Shown here piece after piece: positions 1 through 6,010 of a DNA stretch of 8,933 nt. The number at the start of each line of letters is the position of its first letter. The stretch's first letter is position 1. The stretch comes from an uncultured Selenomonadales bacterium (GTDB lineage Bacteria > Bacillota_C > Negativicutes > Selenomonadales > Selenomonadaceae). Made by a program: the position numbers and the translations under genes. The DNA is taken from the NCBI GenBank assembly GCA_947302675.1, contig CAMYWI010000036.1, positions 1 through 8,933 of the forward strand. Direction: 5' to 3'. The notes beneath the pieces are model-generated. The model saw only the letters and a program-made list of their open reading frames with translations. It made no database searches and had not been told where the DNA came from.

Positions 1-1158
1 ATCGACTGCGCGGTCAATGTCTTCTTGGTTCTTAAAGCGAGCCAAAGTTTCTTCAACATTTCTGAAATCAATGTATTTACCCTGCGCGTCGTGCAATTCT
101 TTACTTCCGATAAGACCGGCAAAAATATTGTTGACAAATTCTTGGGGCAAAATATTTCTGCCACTGAGGAATTTTTTTATCTCCTTCTCCTTGCAAAGAG
201 ATTCTCTTACGCTGTAATCAAAGATAAAGAAACTCGCGCTAAGTGTCGCCAAATAACCAAATTCATTATTCACGCCGTTGTAACATGACACATTAAAGCA
301 AAGATATTTATCGTTAGCATTTATGACATTGCCGATCGAATCTGTGCAAAGAAAATTTATTCCCGCCTCTGCAAATTCTTTTCCAAAAAATCTCTCGATA
401 TAACGCCGATAATTATGATAGTCGCCGACTTCTCCGCGCCGATTGCTACCGCGCTTGAGATGATATTTCCTGCAAAAATCTTCTGTAAAGCATCCGTCAA
501 GTGTCGTGAAAAATTTAAGCATACATTCTTCTAACTTCGGCTCGGATCTGCAAAGCTCGTTGATAATTTCGATAACTTCCTCATACAATGATTCCAATTT
601 TTTTACGCAGGAAGAATTTCCTGATATTTGTTCCAAGCAAGCGTCAAACCAATGAATAAGCTCCGAACGAAACGCTACATGGTCAATTTTGTCCGAACGA
701 ATGAGAGGATAGCGAATGAACGAACCTTTTTTGTAGCCAGAATGGTTTGCGCTTTTCTTGGATGGAAAATATCCTTCCGGTGACAAGTAATAGAGCACGG
801 GTGATTCACTGAAAAAATGTGTTTCATGGTATTTTTTGGCTTCGAGCCAATAATCGTCGCATTGCTTGGGTTGATCATCCGCCTCAATCTTGACTTCAAT
901 CGGTATGAAACGCTTATTCGTGATGATTACCAAATCTATTCGTTTTCGTTTGTTCTCTATGAACTGCATATGATAGCGATCTTCTTCGGGAGCTTTGTGG
1001 TCATCTACCAAAACCCGTGCGCTGTCCAACTCTTCCGCCGTCATGTTGAGGCGCAGAACATGTTTATCGAATAATTCAAGATAAAGTTTCCCGCACTCAG
1101 GATTTTTCTTAGGTGAAAGAAGTTCGTACATTGAATAACATAATTCGCGTTCAGTCAT
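1..1158 (-). CDS. PD-(D/E)XK nuclease-superfamily protein (PDDEXK_4-like), 3' end beyond the window
   Basis: An open frame runs from ATG at 1158 to the left edge without a stop, giving 386 residues so far. The start has an AAAGGAGG ribosome site (1167-1174) eight bases upstream. Around residues 73-103 it reads RIDLVI, then PIEVK, then ADDQ and a downstream Tyr. D75, E88 and K90 form the D-x(n)-ExK catalytic signature of the PD-(D/E)XK fold, followed by Q96 and Y103 as in the PDDEXK_4 group of prokaryotic proteins of unknown role. Family knowledge suggests a metal-dependent nuclease; the substrate is unknown. The rest is rich in charged and aromatic residues with no membrane segment or signal peptide. 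It lies alone downstream of metQ and beyond a strong terminator, so it is probably transcribed separately. No methylase or recognised defence partner is visible. Fold assignment is fairly confident; activity and role are not. Confidence 0.8.
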   Translation of the reverse strand, partial: MTERELCYSMYELLSPKKNPECGKLYLELFDKHVLRLNMTAEELDSARVLVDDHKAPEEDRYHMQFIENKRKRIDLVIITNKRFIPIEVKIEADDQPKQCDDYWLEAKKYHETHFFSESPVLYYLSPEGYFPSKKSANHSGYKKGSFIRYPLIRSDKIDHVAFRSELIHWFDACLEQISGNSSCVKKLESLYEEVIEIINELCRSEPKLEECMLKFFTTLDGCFTEDFCRKYHLKRGSNRRGEVGDYHNYRRYIERFFGKEFAEAGINFLCTDSIGNVINANDKYLCFNVSCYNGVNNEFGYLATLSASFFIFDYSVRESLCKEKEIKKFLSGRNILPQEFVNNIFAGLIGSKELHDAQGKYIDFRNVEETLARFKNQEDIDRAVD

Positions 1159-1180
1159 TTTGAAAACCTCCTTTGAAGAT

Positions 1181-1208
1181 ATTTTACACGACGGCAAAAA
1201 AAAATCAA
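1181..1208 (-). promoter_or_regulatory. Possible promoter of the nuclease-like gene
   Basis: On the minus strand TTGATT (1203-1208) is followed after 16 bases by TAAAAT (1181-1186), just upstream of the ribosome site. The -35 box overlaps the terminator hairpin and T-tract of metQ, so part of the match comes from that T-run. It is a weak candidate, offered because the terminator should isolate this gene from metQ transcription. Confidence 0.3.
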
Positions 1209-1236
1209 CCTGCCCGCATTTGCAGGAAGGCTGATT
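1196..1236 (-). terminator. Intrinsic terminator of metQ
   Basis: Read on the minus strand, a stem of about 15 positions (outer arm AATCAGCCT, inner CCTGC paired with GCGGG, one mismatch and two G-U pairs) closes an AAAT loop. It is followed directly by a run of nine T. It begins 8 bases after the metQ stop codon, the expected place for Rho-independent termination. Confidence 0.9.
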
Positions 1237-1244
1237 GAAATTTT

Positions 1245-2081
1245 TCAAAACGCGGGAACAATCGCGCCTTGATATTTGTCCTCGATAAATTTCTTGACCT
1301 TGTCGGATTTAATCGTCTCCAAGAGCTTTTTAATCTCGTCGCGATTCTCGTCGCCGTCGCGCACCGTGATTATGTTGACGTAGGGCGAATCCTTATCCTC
1401 GATAAAGAGCGCGTCCTTCATGGGATTTAAATCGGCGTTGAGCGCAAAGTTCGTGTTGATAATCGAAATGTCGACGTCCTCAAGCGTGCGCGGGAGCTGA
1501 GCCGCCTCGACTTCTTGAATCACCAAGTTTTTGGAGTTCTCGGCAATGTCTTGAACAGTCGCAGTTTCCTTAACGCCGTCCTTGAGCTTGAGCAAGTTCG
1601 CTTTTTGCAAAAGGAGCAAAGCGCGTCCGCCGTTGGTCGGGTCGTTCGGGATTGAAACCGTCGCGCCGTCGGCAAGCTCGCTCAAATCCTTAATCTTCTT
1701 GGAGTAAACGCCCATAGGCTCGACGTGAACGCCGCCCGCATTCTTGAGTTTCATTTCCGTATGCTCTTTAACAAAGTCATTGAGATACGGCTCGTGCTGG
1801 AAAAAGTTCGCGTCAAGCTCCTTGTCGTTGAGCGCAATATTTGGCTGCACGTAGTCATTGAACTCGACGATTTCAAGATTGATTCCCTGCTCCTTGAGAT
1901 CGGGCTTAATCTGCTCCAAAATCTCCGCGTGAGGAGCGGGCGTCGCGCCGATTTTCAAAGTCGTCTCGGCACCTGCCGCCGGTTTATCGCCGTCGGTTTT
2001 GGCAGGAGCATCGCCGCCGCCGCAACCCGTGATTAAAAGCGTCGCCGCCAAAGTCAGCGCGGCAAAAAATTTTCCTCGCAT
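1245..2081 (-). CDS. metQ: MetQ/NlpA-family methionine-binding lipoprotein of an ABC transporter
   Basis: A 278-residue substrate-binding lipoprotein that captures methionine (often D- and L-forms) and delivers it to the MetN-MetI ABC importer. The N-terminus has a basic start, a hydrophobic stretch and the lipobox I-T-G-C, so C20 would be lipidated after signal peptidase II cleavage. A Gly/Ala/Asp/Lys linker follows, then the mature NlpA fold beginning LKIGATPAPHAEIL. Typical MetQ segments include DYVQPN, the DANFFQHEPYL block, and NDPTNGGRALLLLQ near residue 150. Length is normal for the family. ATG at 2081 is preceded by AAAGGAGG (2092-2099). It has its own promoter and terminator, so it is monocistronic; no metN or metI lies beside it. 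The short leader leaves no room for an S-box or T-box. Closely related proteins can bind other small ligands, so the substrate is inferred from family. Confidence 0.93.
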   Translation of the reverse strand: MRGKFFAALTLAATLLITGCGGGDAPAKTDGDKPAAGAETTLKIGATPAPHAEILEQIKPDLKEQGINLEIVEFNDYVQPNIALNDKELDANFFQHEPYLNDFVKEHTEMKLKNAGGVHVEPMGVYSKKIKDLSELADGATVSIPNDPTNGGRALLLLQKANLLKLKDGVKETATVQDIAENSKNLVIQEVEAAQLPRTLEDVDISIINTNFALNADLNPMKDALFIEDKDSPYVNIITVRDGDENRDEIKKLLETIKSDKVKKFIEDKYQGAIVPAF

Positions 2082-2116
2082 AAAAAATTTGCCTCCTTTG
2101 ATTTACTACGCCGTGA

Positions 2117-2144
2117 AGTATATCACACAAAAAATAAATTTCAA
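2117..2144 (-). promoter_or_regulatory. metQ promoter (sigma-A type, extended -10)
   Basis: On the minus strand TTGAAA (2139-2144) is separated by 16 bases from TATACT (2117-2122). The -10 box is preceded by TG plus one base, giving an extended -10. Predicted transcription would start near 2110, leaving a leader of only about 30 bases before the metQ start. Confidence 0.75.
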
Positions 2145-2148
2145 GACG

Positions 2149-2177
2149 TTGCTAAAGTTCGCGCCGTGAATTAAAAT
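2149..2177 (+). promoter_or_regulatory. Promoter of the first DUF6056-like gene
   Basis: TTGCTA (2149-2154), a 17-base spacer and TAAAAT (2172-2177) lie just upstream of the ribosome site AGGAGG (2191-2196). The -35 box is four bases from the -35 box of the divergent metQ promoter. The spacer and downstream bases closely resemble those of the sirtuin promoter at 3773-3801, which strengthens the call. Confidence 0.6.
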
Positions 2178-2203
2178 TCTAAAAAACTTGAGGAGGCTTT
2201 TGC

Positions 2204-3595
2204 TTGAGATATTTTTTACGCCCGACGATTTTATTTGCAGTCTTCACGGGGATTTTCTTTGTGCGGACGATTTTAATGCCTCTCGCCTACGACGATTACG
2301 CCTACGCTTTTATTTGGGACGGGGCGCACGATGGCAATTTGCAAATGATGATGATTGGCTCGCCCGAAGTCGAGACTCGCGAGCGCGTCGATTCGTTCGG
2401 AGATATTTTTGATTCGATGTGGTCGCACTACTTCACTTGGGGCGGAAGGATTTTTGCTCATTCGCTCGTGCAATTTTTTATGTGGATTGGCAAACCCGCC
2501 TTCGACGTGGCGAACACGCTAGTTTTTATCGCGCTTGTCTTGTCGATAATCAAACTCGCCGCCGCGCAGTTCAAGCTTTCGCGCAACGTCTTGCTGTGGA
2601 TTTTTTTCAGCCTGTTCATTTTGTCGGCGTGGTCAATGACGACGATGTTTTGGCTGACTGGCTCTTGCAATTATATGTGGATGTCACTCGTGCAGTTGAT
2701 TTTCCTCGTGCCTTACGTCAACGCCCTGCGCTTAAACAACTCACCGCAAAAATTTTGGCTGATAATTCCGCTTGGGCTAATGGCGGGCTGGTCGAACGAG
2801 GCGGGCGCGTTGGCTACAATCTGCCTGACAATCTTTTTAATGAAACTTTGCAAGGCGCGGAAAATTTTTCGCTCGTGGATGACGGTGGGGCTGGTCGCAA
2901 TGGCAATCGCCTGCGCGTTCATGATGTTTTCGCCGGGAAATTTGGTACGCATGGAATTTTCTCACCCGCATTTTGTCTACAGCTTAGAAGTTTTCCTCGA
3001 CCACTTGACGACGGAATTCCCGCGCGTCGTCGGCGCGAATGTGATTGTTCTTTTGCCCGTGCTGATTTATTTTTTGCGAAGAGATTTTTTGGGACGACTA
3101 AACACGACAGAAATTTTAATGTTGGCGTTCGCGGCAACAAGTTTCCTTGTGCCAGTGATAATGTTGTTCTCGCCGGAATTTACTTTGCGCGTGTCGATAA
3201 CGTCAATGGTCTTCGCATTGATAGCGTCGGCGAATGCACTCTTTGAACTTGAGCGACGCCCGATTAAAATCCTTTCCGAAAAAATTCTGCGCGGGGTCTC
3301 GGCAAGTTTAATCGCCGTGTTCGTGGCGTACTGCGCAACGCTGATTTATATGGACGTTCAATTCTTTAAAGCGACGTGTCAAACGGAAGAATTTTTGCAA
3401 ACGCAAAAGGACGTTGAGCTGATAAAGTTGCAACCCGTTCCAATTAGTCATCGTTTCGACAGAATTCACGGCGACAGGGTGACGCGATATTACATGGCGC
3501 ATTTCGGCGGCATCGACACGAATCCGAAGGACTGCCGCAACGTCATTGCCGCGCAGTACTACGGCATTAAAGCTATCGTCGCCGTCAACGATTAA
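2204..3595 (+). CDS. DUF6056-like polytopic membrane protein, possible GT-C-type glycosyltransferase (paralogue 1)
   Basis: A 463-residue integral membrane protein. A TTG start follows AGGAGG by seven bases. Hydrophobic segments are visible at about 6-28, 102-120, 129-147, 155-175, 184-213, 224-244, 275-292, 302-322, 332-348 and 366-384, so about ten membrane passes. A soluble C-terminal tail of about 80 residues ends in an AQYYG...VAVN motif. The first extracytoplasmic loop begins with D30-D31-Y32 (LAYDDYAYAFIWDG). Other landmarks are HYFTWGGRIFAH (75-86), WSNEAGA (196-202), SPGN (243-246) and LFSPEF (321-326). An acidic pair after the first helix is typical of GT-C glycosyltransferases, and this layout fits the DUF6056 group of uncharacterised membrane proteins. 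A role in surface glycan assembly is inference. Its close paralogue lies two genes downstream. No intrinsic terminator follows; the gap holds hairpin repeats instead. Confidence 0.75.
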   Translation: MRYFLRPTILFAVFTGIFFVRTILMPLAYDDYAYAFIWDGAHDGNLQMMMIGSPEVETRERVDSFGDIFDSMWSHYFTWGGRIFAHSLVQFFMWIGKPAFDVANTLVFIALVLSIIKLAAAQFKLSRNVLLWIFFSLFILSAWSMTTMFWLTGSCNYMWMSLVQLIFLVPYVNALRLNNSPQKFWLIIPLGLMAGWSNEAGALATICLTIFLMKLCKARKIFRSWMTVGLVAMAIACAFMMFSPGNLVRMEFSHPHFVYSLEVFLDHLTTEFPRVVGANVIVLLPVLIYFLRRDFLGRLNTTEILMLAFAATSFLVPVIMLFSPEFTLRVSITSMVFALIASANALFELERRPIKILSEKILRGVSASLIAVFVAYCATLIYMDVQFFKATCQTEEFLQTQKDVELIKLQPVPISHRFDRIHGDRVTRYYMAHFGGIDTNPKDCRNVIAAQYYGIKAIVAVND

Positions 3596-3627
3596 AAACT
3601 ATTGTTGCGGTTAGTCGAGAAGTAGAA

Positions 3628-3742
3628 GGGGCGGCATGGACGCCGCCCCACGACGCCGCGTTTCAACAGGATGTTGAAGCGGCGACGCCCCCGCGAGGCG
3701 GGTTTCTTTGCATACTTTCTTTGCCCGGTCAAAGAAAGTATG
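3628..3742 (-). repeat. Composite palindromic repeat, copy A (four hairpins)
   Basis: Four inverted repeats in a row. 3628-3649 is an 8-bp perfect stem (GGGGCGGC) with a 6-base loop. 3654-3684 has CGCCGC and TTCAAC arms with a 2-base bulge and a 5-base loop. 3690-3702 is a 5-bp stem (CCCGC/GCGGG) with a 3-base loop. 3711-3742 is a perfect 13-bp stem (CATACTTTCTTTG) with a 6-base loop. Read on the minus strand, the same order of elements (A/T-rich hairpin, CAAAGAAA spacer, GGCGT-GCCGCTT hairpin) recurs at 8832-8933. None of the hairpins is followed by a T-run, so they are not ordinary terminators. A related arm, GCAAAAGAAAAGTATG, lies at about 3750-3765. Confidence 0.85.
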
Positions 3743-3772
3743 TTCACATGCAAAAGAAAAGTATGAGAAACA

Positions 3773-3801
3773 TTGCCAAACGCCGCGCAGTGATTTAAAA
3801 T
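3773..3801 (+). promoter_or_regulatory. Promoter of the sirtuin-envelope operon
   Basis: TTGCCA (3773-3778), exactly 17 bases, then TAAAAT (3796-3801); both boxes match the sigma-A consensus at five of six positions. It lies between the repeat element and the sirtuin ribosome site. Transcription would start near 3808 with a very short leader. Twelve of the 17 spacer bases equal those of the promoter at 2149-2177. Confidence 0.7.
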
Positions 3802-3811
3802 CTAAAAAAAC

Positions 3812-3816
3812 GGAGG
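3812..3816 (+). promoter_or_regulatory. Ribosome site fixing the sirtuin start
   Basis: GGAGG lies eight bases before ATG 3825. It decides against the longer in-frame ATG at 3708, whose extra 39 residues are translated repeat DNA and whose coding would run through the promoter. Confidence 0.8.
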
Positions 3817-3824
3817 CAACGCAA

Positions 3825-4565
3825 ATGACTGATATAGAAAAACTCGCCGAGATTTTGTCGAAGAGTGCAAGCGCGGTATTCTTCGGCGGCGCGGGCATGT
3901 CGACCGAGTCGGGCATACCCGATTTTCGGAGCGCGTCGGGCATTTACAATCAAAAGCTCAACCAAACTTTTTCGCCCGAAGAAATGGCGTCGCACAGATT
4001 TTTCGTGACTCACCCCGAAGAATTCTTTGCTTTCTATCGCGAACGATTTGTTTATCTCGACGCCAAGCCCAACGCGGGACACCTTGCGCTTGCGGAGTTG
4101 GAGCGGCGCGGAGTTTTGAGCGCGGTCGTCACGCAGAACATTGACGGACTTCACCAGCTCGCCGGTTCAAAAGTTGTCTACGAACTGCATGGCTCGATTC
4201 GGCGGAGTTACTGCGTTCAATGCGGCGCGAAGTACGACGTTGATTTTATTTTGAACAACGTCCCGATTCCGCACTGCGAACATTGCGGCGGCATTGTCAA
4301 GCCCGACGTTGTTCTTTACGGCGAAAATCTTGACGACGCCACGATTTCCAATTCAATTCGCGCGATTGCTGAGGCAGACACGCTAATTGTTGGCGGCACG
4401 AGTTTAATTGTCTATCCTGCGGCGGGGCTGATTGATTATTTTCGCGGGCGGCATTTGGTTTTGATAAATAAGACTGCCACGCGAGCCGACGCCAACGCGG
4501 AGCTTGTGATTCGCGAGCCGATTGGCGAGACTTTGTCGCGTGCGGTAAAGGAGGCGTTCGGTTGA
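3825..4565 (+). CDS. NAD-dependent protein deacylase, Sir2 family (CobB-like)
   Basis: A 246-residue cytoplasmic sirtuin that removes acyl groups from protein lysines using NAD, producing nicotinamide and O-acyl-ADP-ribose. All hallmarks are present and intact: the NAD-binding GAGMSTESGIPDFRS at 22-36, TQNIDGLH at 103-110, catalytic His122 in the ELHGS motif, a structural zinc site C130-x2-C133 and C151-x2-C154, and GTSL at 191-194. Length is normal for bacterial single-domain sirtuins. The ATG start is fixed by GGAGG eight bases upstream. The stop overlaps the TTG start of the next gene by 4 nt, and the ribosome site for that gene lies within the sirtuin coding end, so expression is probably coupled. 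The odd feature is context: it sits between two paralogous membrane-protein genes. No acetyl-CoA synthetase or acetyltransferase partner is visible. Deacylase identity is firm; the preferred acyl group and targets are unknown. Confidence 0.95.
   Translation: MTDIEKLAEILSKSASAVFFGGAGMSTESGIPDFRSASGIYNQKLNQTFSPEEMASHRFFVTHPEEFFAFYRERFVYLDAKPNAGHLALAELERRGVLSAVVTQNIDGLHQLAGSKVVYELHGSIRRSYCVQCGAKYDVDFILNNVPIPHCEHCGGIVKPDVVLYGENLDDATISNSIRAIAEADTLIVGGTSLIVYPAAGLIDYFRGRHLVLINKTATRADANAELVIREPIGETLSRAVKEAFG
4547..4554 (+). promoter_or_regulatory. Ribosome site inside the sirtuin gene for the downstream TTG start
   Basis: AAAGGAGG lies seven bases before TTG 4562, wholly within the last sirtuin codons. 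Together with the 4-nt TTGA overlap this points to translational coupling. It supports the TTG start rather than a later in-frame ATG. Confidence 0.8.
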
Positions 4566-5995
4566 CTTTTCTGCAGTACATCAATCAGACGCTGAACTCG
4601 TCGCGGTCGCTGATACTCTTTGCAATTTTCGCGGGCTTTTTCTTCGTGCGGACGACGCTTTTGCCGCTGAGCCATGACGATTACGCCTACGCTTTTATTT
4701 GGGACGGCGAGCACGGCGGCAACTTGGAGCAAATGCAATTCGGTTCGGAGGAAGTTGAAACTCGTCAGCGCGTCGAGTCATTGAACGACATTTTTCAATC
4801 AATGGAGTCGCATTACTTCACGTGGGGCGGAAGGATTTTCGCGCACGGGCTGGCGCAGTTTTTTATCTGGCTGGGCAAGCCGGTCTTCGACGTGGCGAAC
4901 ACGATAATGTTTATCTTCCTCGTGCTGACGATAATCAACCTGTCGAACACGTGGCTGAAAATCTCGCGGCAAGCGTTGGTTTGGATTTTCGTGAGCTTGT
5001 TCCTGTTCGCGGCGGCGTCGCTGATGAGTTTGTTTTGGCTGACTGGCTCCTGTAATTATATGTGGATGTCGTTCTTCCAACTGTTTTTCTTGACGCCGTA
5101 CGTCAAAGCGTTGCGGTCGGGCGAGGCGGGCAACTCAATCCTAAACTTTTTGCTGATGATATTGCTTGGACTAATGGCGGGTTGGTCGAACGAGGCGGGC
5201 GCGTTGGCGACGGTTGCCTTGACGATTTTTTTAGTCGTCATGTGCAGGGCGCGAGGAATTTTCCGCGTGTGGATGGTCGCGGGATTGGCGGCGTTGATAA
5301 TCGGCTGCGCGTTCATGATACTTGCACCGGGCAACTTCGCGCGGCTGGAGTTTGCTCACCCGAATTTTATTTACACGTCGGCGATTTTCTTTGAACACTT
5401 AACGAACGGCTTTGACAGAGTAATTGCGGCAGATTTAATCGCGCTAATTCCGATGTTCATTTATTTTTTAATGCGCAAGTCATCGGGATTGAACGTCGCG
5501 GAAATTTTAATGTTGGCATTCACGGCGGCGGGCTTGCTCGTGCCGACGGCAATGCTTTTCTCGCCCGAATTCAACTTGCGGGTGTCTGTGCCGTCGCTGG
5601 CGTTTATCTTGGTTGCGTCGACGAGCGCGATTTTGGAAATGGAGCGGCAACATTTAAAGCCGACACTGAACTTGCCCAAAAGATTTCTGCGCGGCGTCTC
5701 GATAACTTTAACGACGCTGATGATTGCCTACTTCGTGACTTTTATCTACGTCGACATATCGATATTCAATGCGGCGCGGCGGCAAGTCCGCTACATTGAG
5801 CGCAACACGCACCTTGACCCAATCCCTATGCCCGTCATGCCGATTCGTCATCGCTTTGAAGAAATTCACGGCGACCGAACCGCAGTTCCCTACCTTAAAC
5901 ATTTCGCGGGCGTTATCGAAAACCCGAACTTTTGCTTGAATATGCTGGTTGCTCAATATTACGACGTGCGTCATGTTGTTGCCGTCAATGAATAG
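4562..5995 (+). CDS. DUF6056-like polytopic membrane protein, possible GT-C-type glycosyltransferase (paralogue 2)
   Basis: A 477-residue integral membrane protein, by eye well over half identical to the product of 2204-3595 and co-linear with it throughout. It has about ten hydrophobic segments (for example 16-37, 109-128, 138-160, 195-225, 236-256, 287-303, 313-333, 343-356, 379-398). The same landmarks recur: D39-D40-Y41 in the first loop, HYFTWGGRIFAH (84-95), WSNEAGA (208-214), APGN (255-258), LFSPEF (332-337) and a tail ending AQYYD...VAVN. The N-terminus is about nine residues longer than in paralogue 1. The TTG start overlaps the sirtuin stop. The methyltransferase follows after 15 bases, so all are probably on one transcript. 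Conservation of the loop acidic pair in both copies suggests both are functional, perhaps with different donors or acceptors (inference). Confidence 0.75.
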   Translation: MTFLQYINQTLNSSRSLILFAIFAGFFFVRTTLLPLSHDDYAYAFIWDGEHGGNLEQMQFGSEEVETRQRVESLNDIFQSMESHYFTWGGRIFAHGLAQFFIWLGKPVFDVANTIMFIFLVLTIINLSNTWLKISRQALVWIFVSLFLFAAASLMSLFWLTGSCNYMWMSFFQLFFLTPYVKALRSGEAGNSILNFLLMILLGLMAGWSNEAGALATVALTIFLVVMCRARGIFRVWMVAGLAALIIGCAFMILAPGNFARLEFAHPNFIYTSAIFFEHLTNGFDRVIAADLIALIPMFIYFLMRKSSGLNVAEILMLAFTAAGLLVPTAMLFSPEFNLRVSVPSLAFILVASTSAILEMERQHLKPTLNLPKRFLRGVSITLTTLMIAYFVTFIYVDISIFNAARRQVRYIERNTHLDPIPMPVMPIRHRFEEIHGDRTAVPYLKHFAGVIENPNFCLNMLVAQYYDVRHVVAVNE

Positions 5996-5997
5996 TT

Positions 5998-6003
5998 AGG
6001 AGG
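5998..6003 (+). promoter_or_regulatory. Ribosome site for the methyltransferase TTG start
   Basis: AGGAGG begins three bases after the preceding stop codon and lies seven bases before TTG 6011. It supports a TTG start giving a 253-residue protein. The other envelope genes of the cluster also use TTG with the same seven-base spacing. Confidence 0.75.
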
Positions 6004-6010
6004 TAAAAAT

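Noticed and set aside
817..1074. Plus-strand frame of 85 codons opposite the nuclease-like gene
   Set aside because: It is antisense to the PD-(D/E)XK motif region, with no ribosome site; the minus frame has a strong site and catalytic residues.
2101..2203. A methionine riboswitch (S-box) or T-box before metQ
   Set aside because: The predicted leader is only about 30 bases and there is no multi-helix structure or downstream terminator.
2419..3246. A 275-codon open frame on the plus strand inside the first membrane-protein gene
   Set aside because: It is a frame shadow; the product is Arg- and Asp-rich with no motif, whereas the overlapping frame has a clear paralogue.
3628..3742. An intrinsic terminator for the first membrane-protein gene
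   Set aside because: Several strong stems exist, but none is followed by a T-run on the plus strand; the arrangement matches the repeat copy at the right end instead.
3708..3824. A 39-residue N-terminal extension of the sirtuin from ATG 3708
   Set aside because: It is translated repeat DNA and promoter sequence with no ribosome site; ATG 3825 has GGAGG at good spacing and gives the normal family length.
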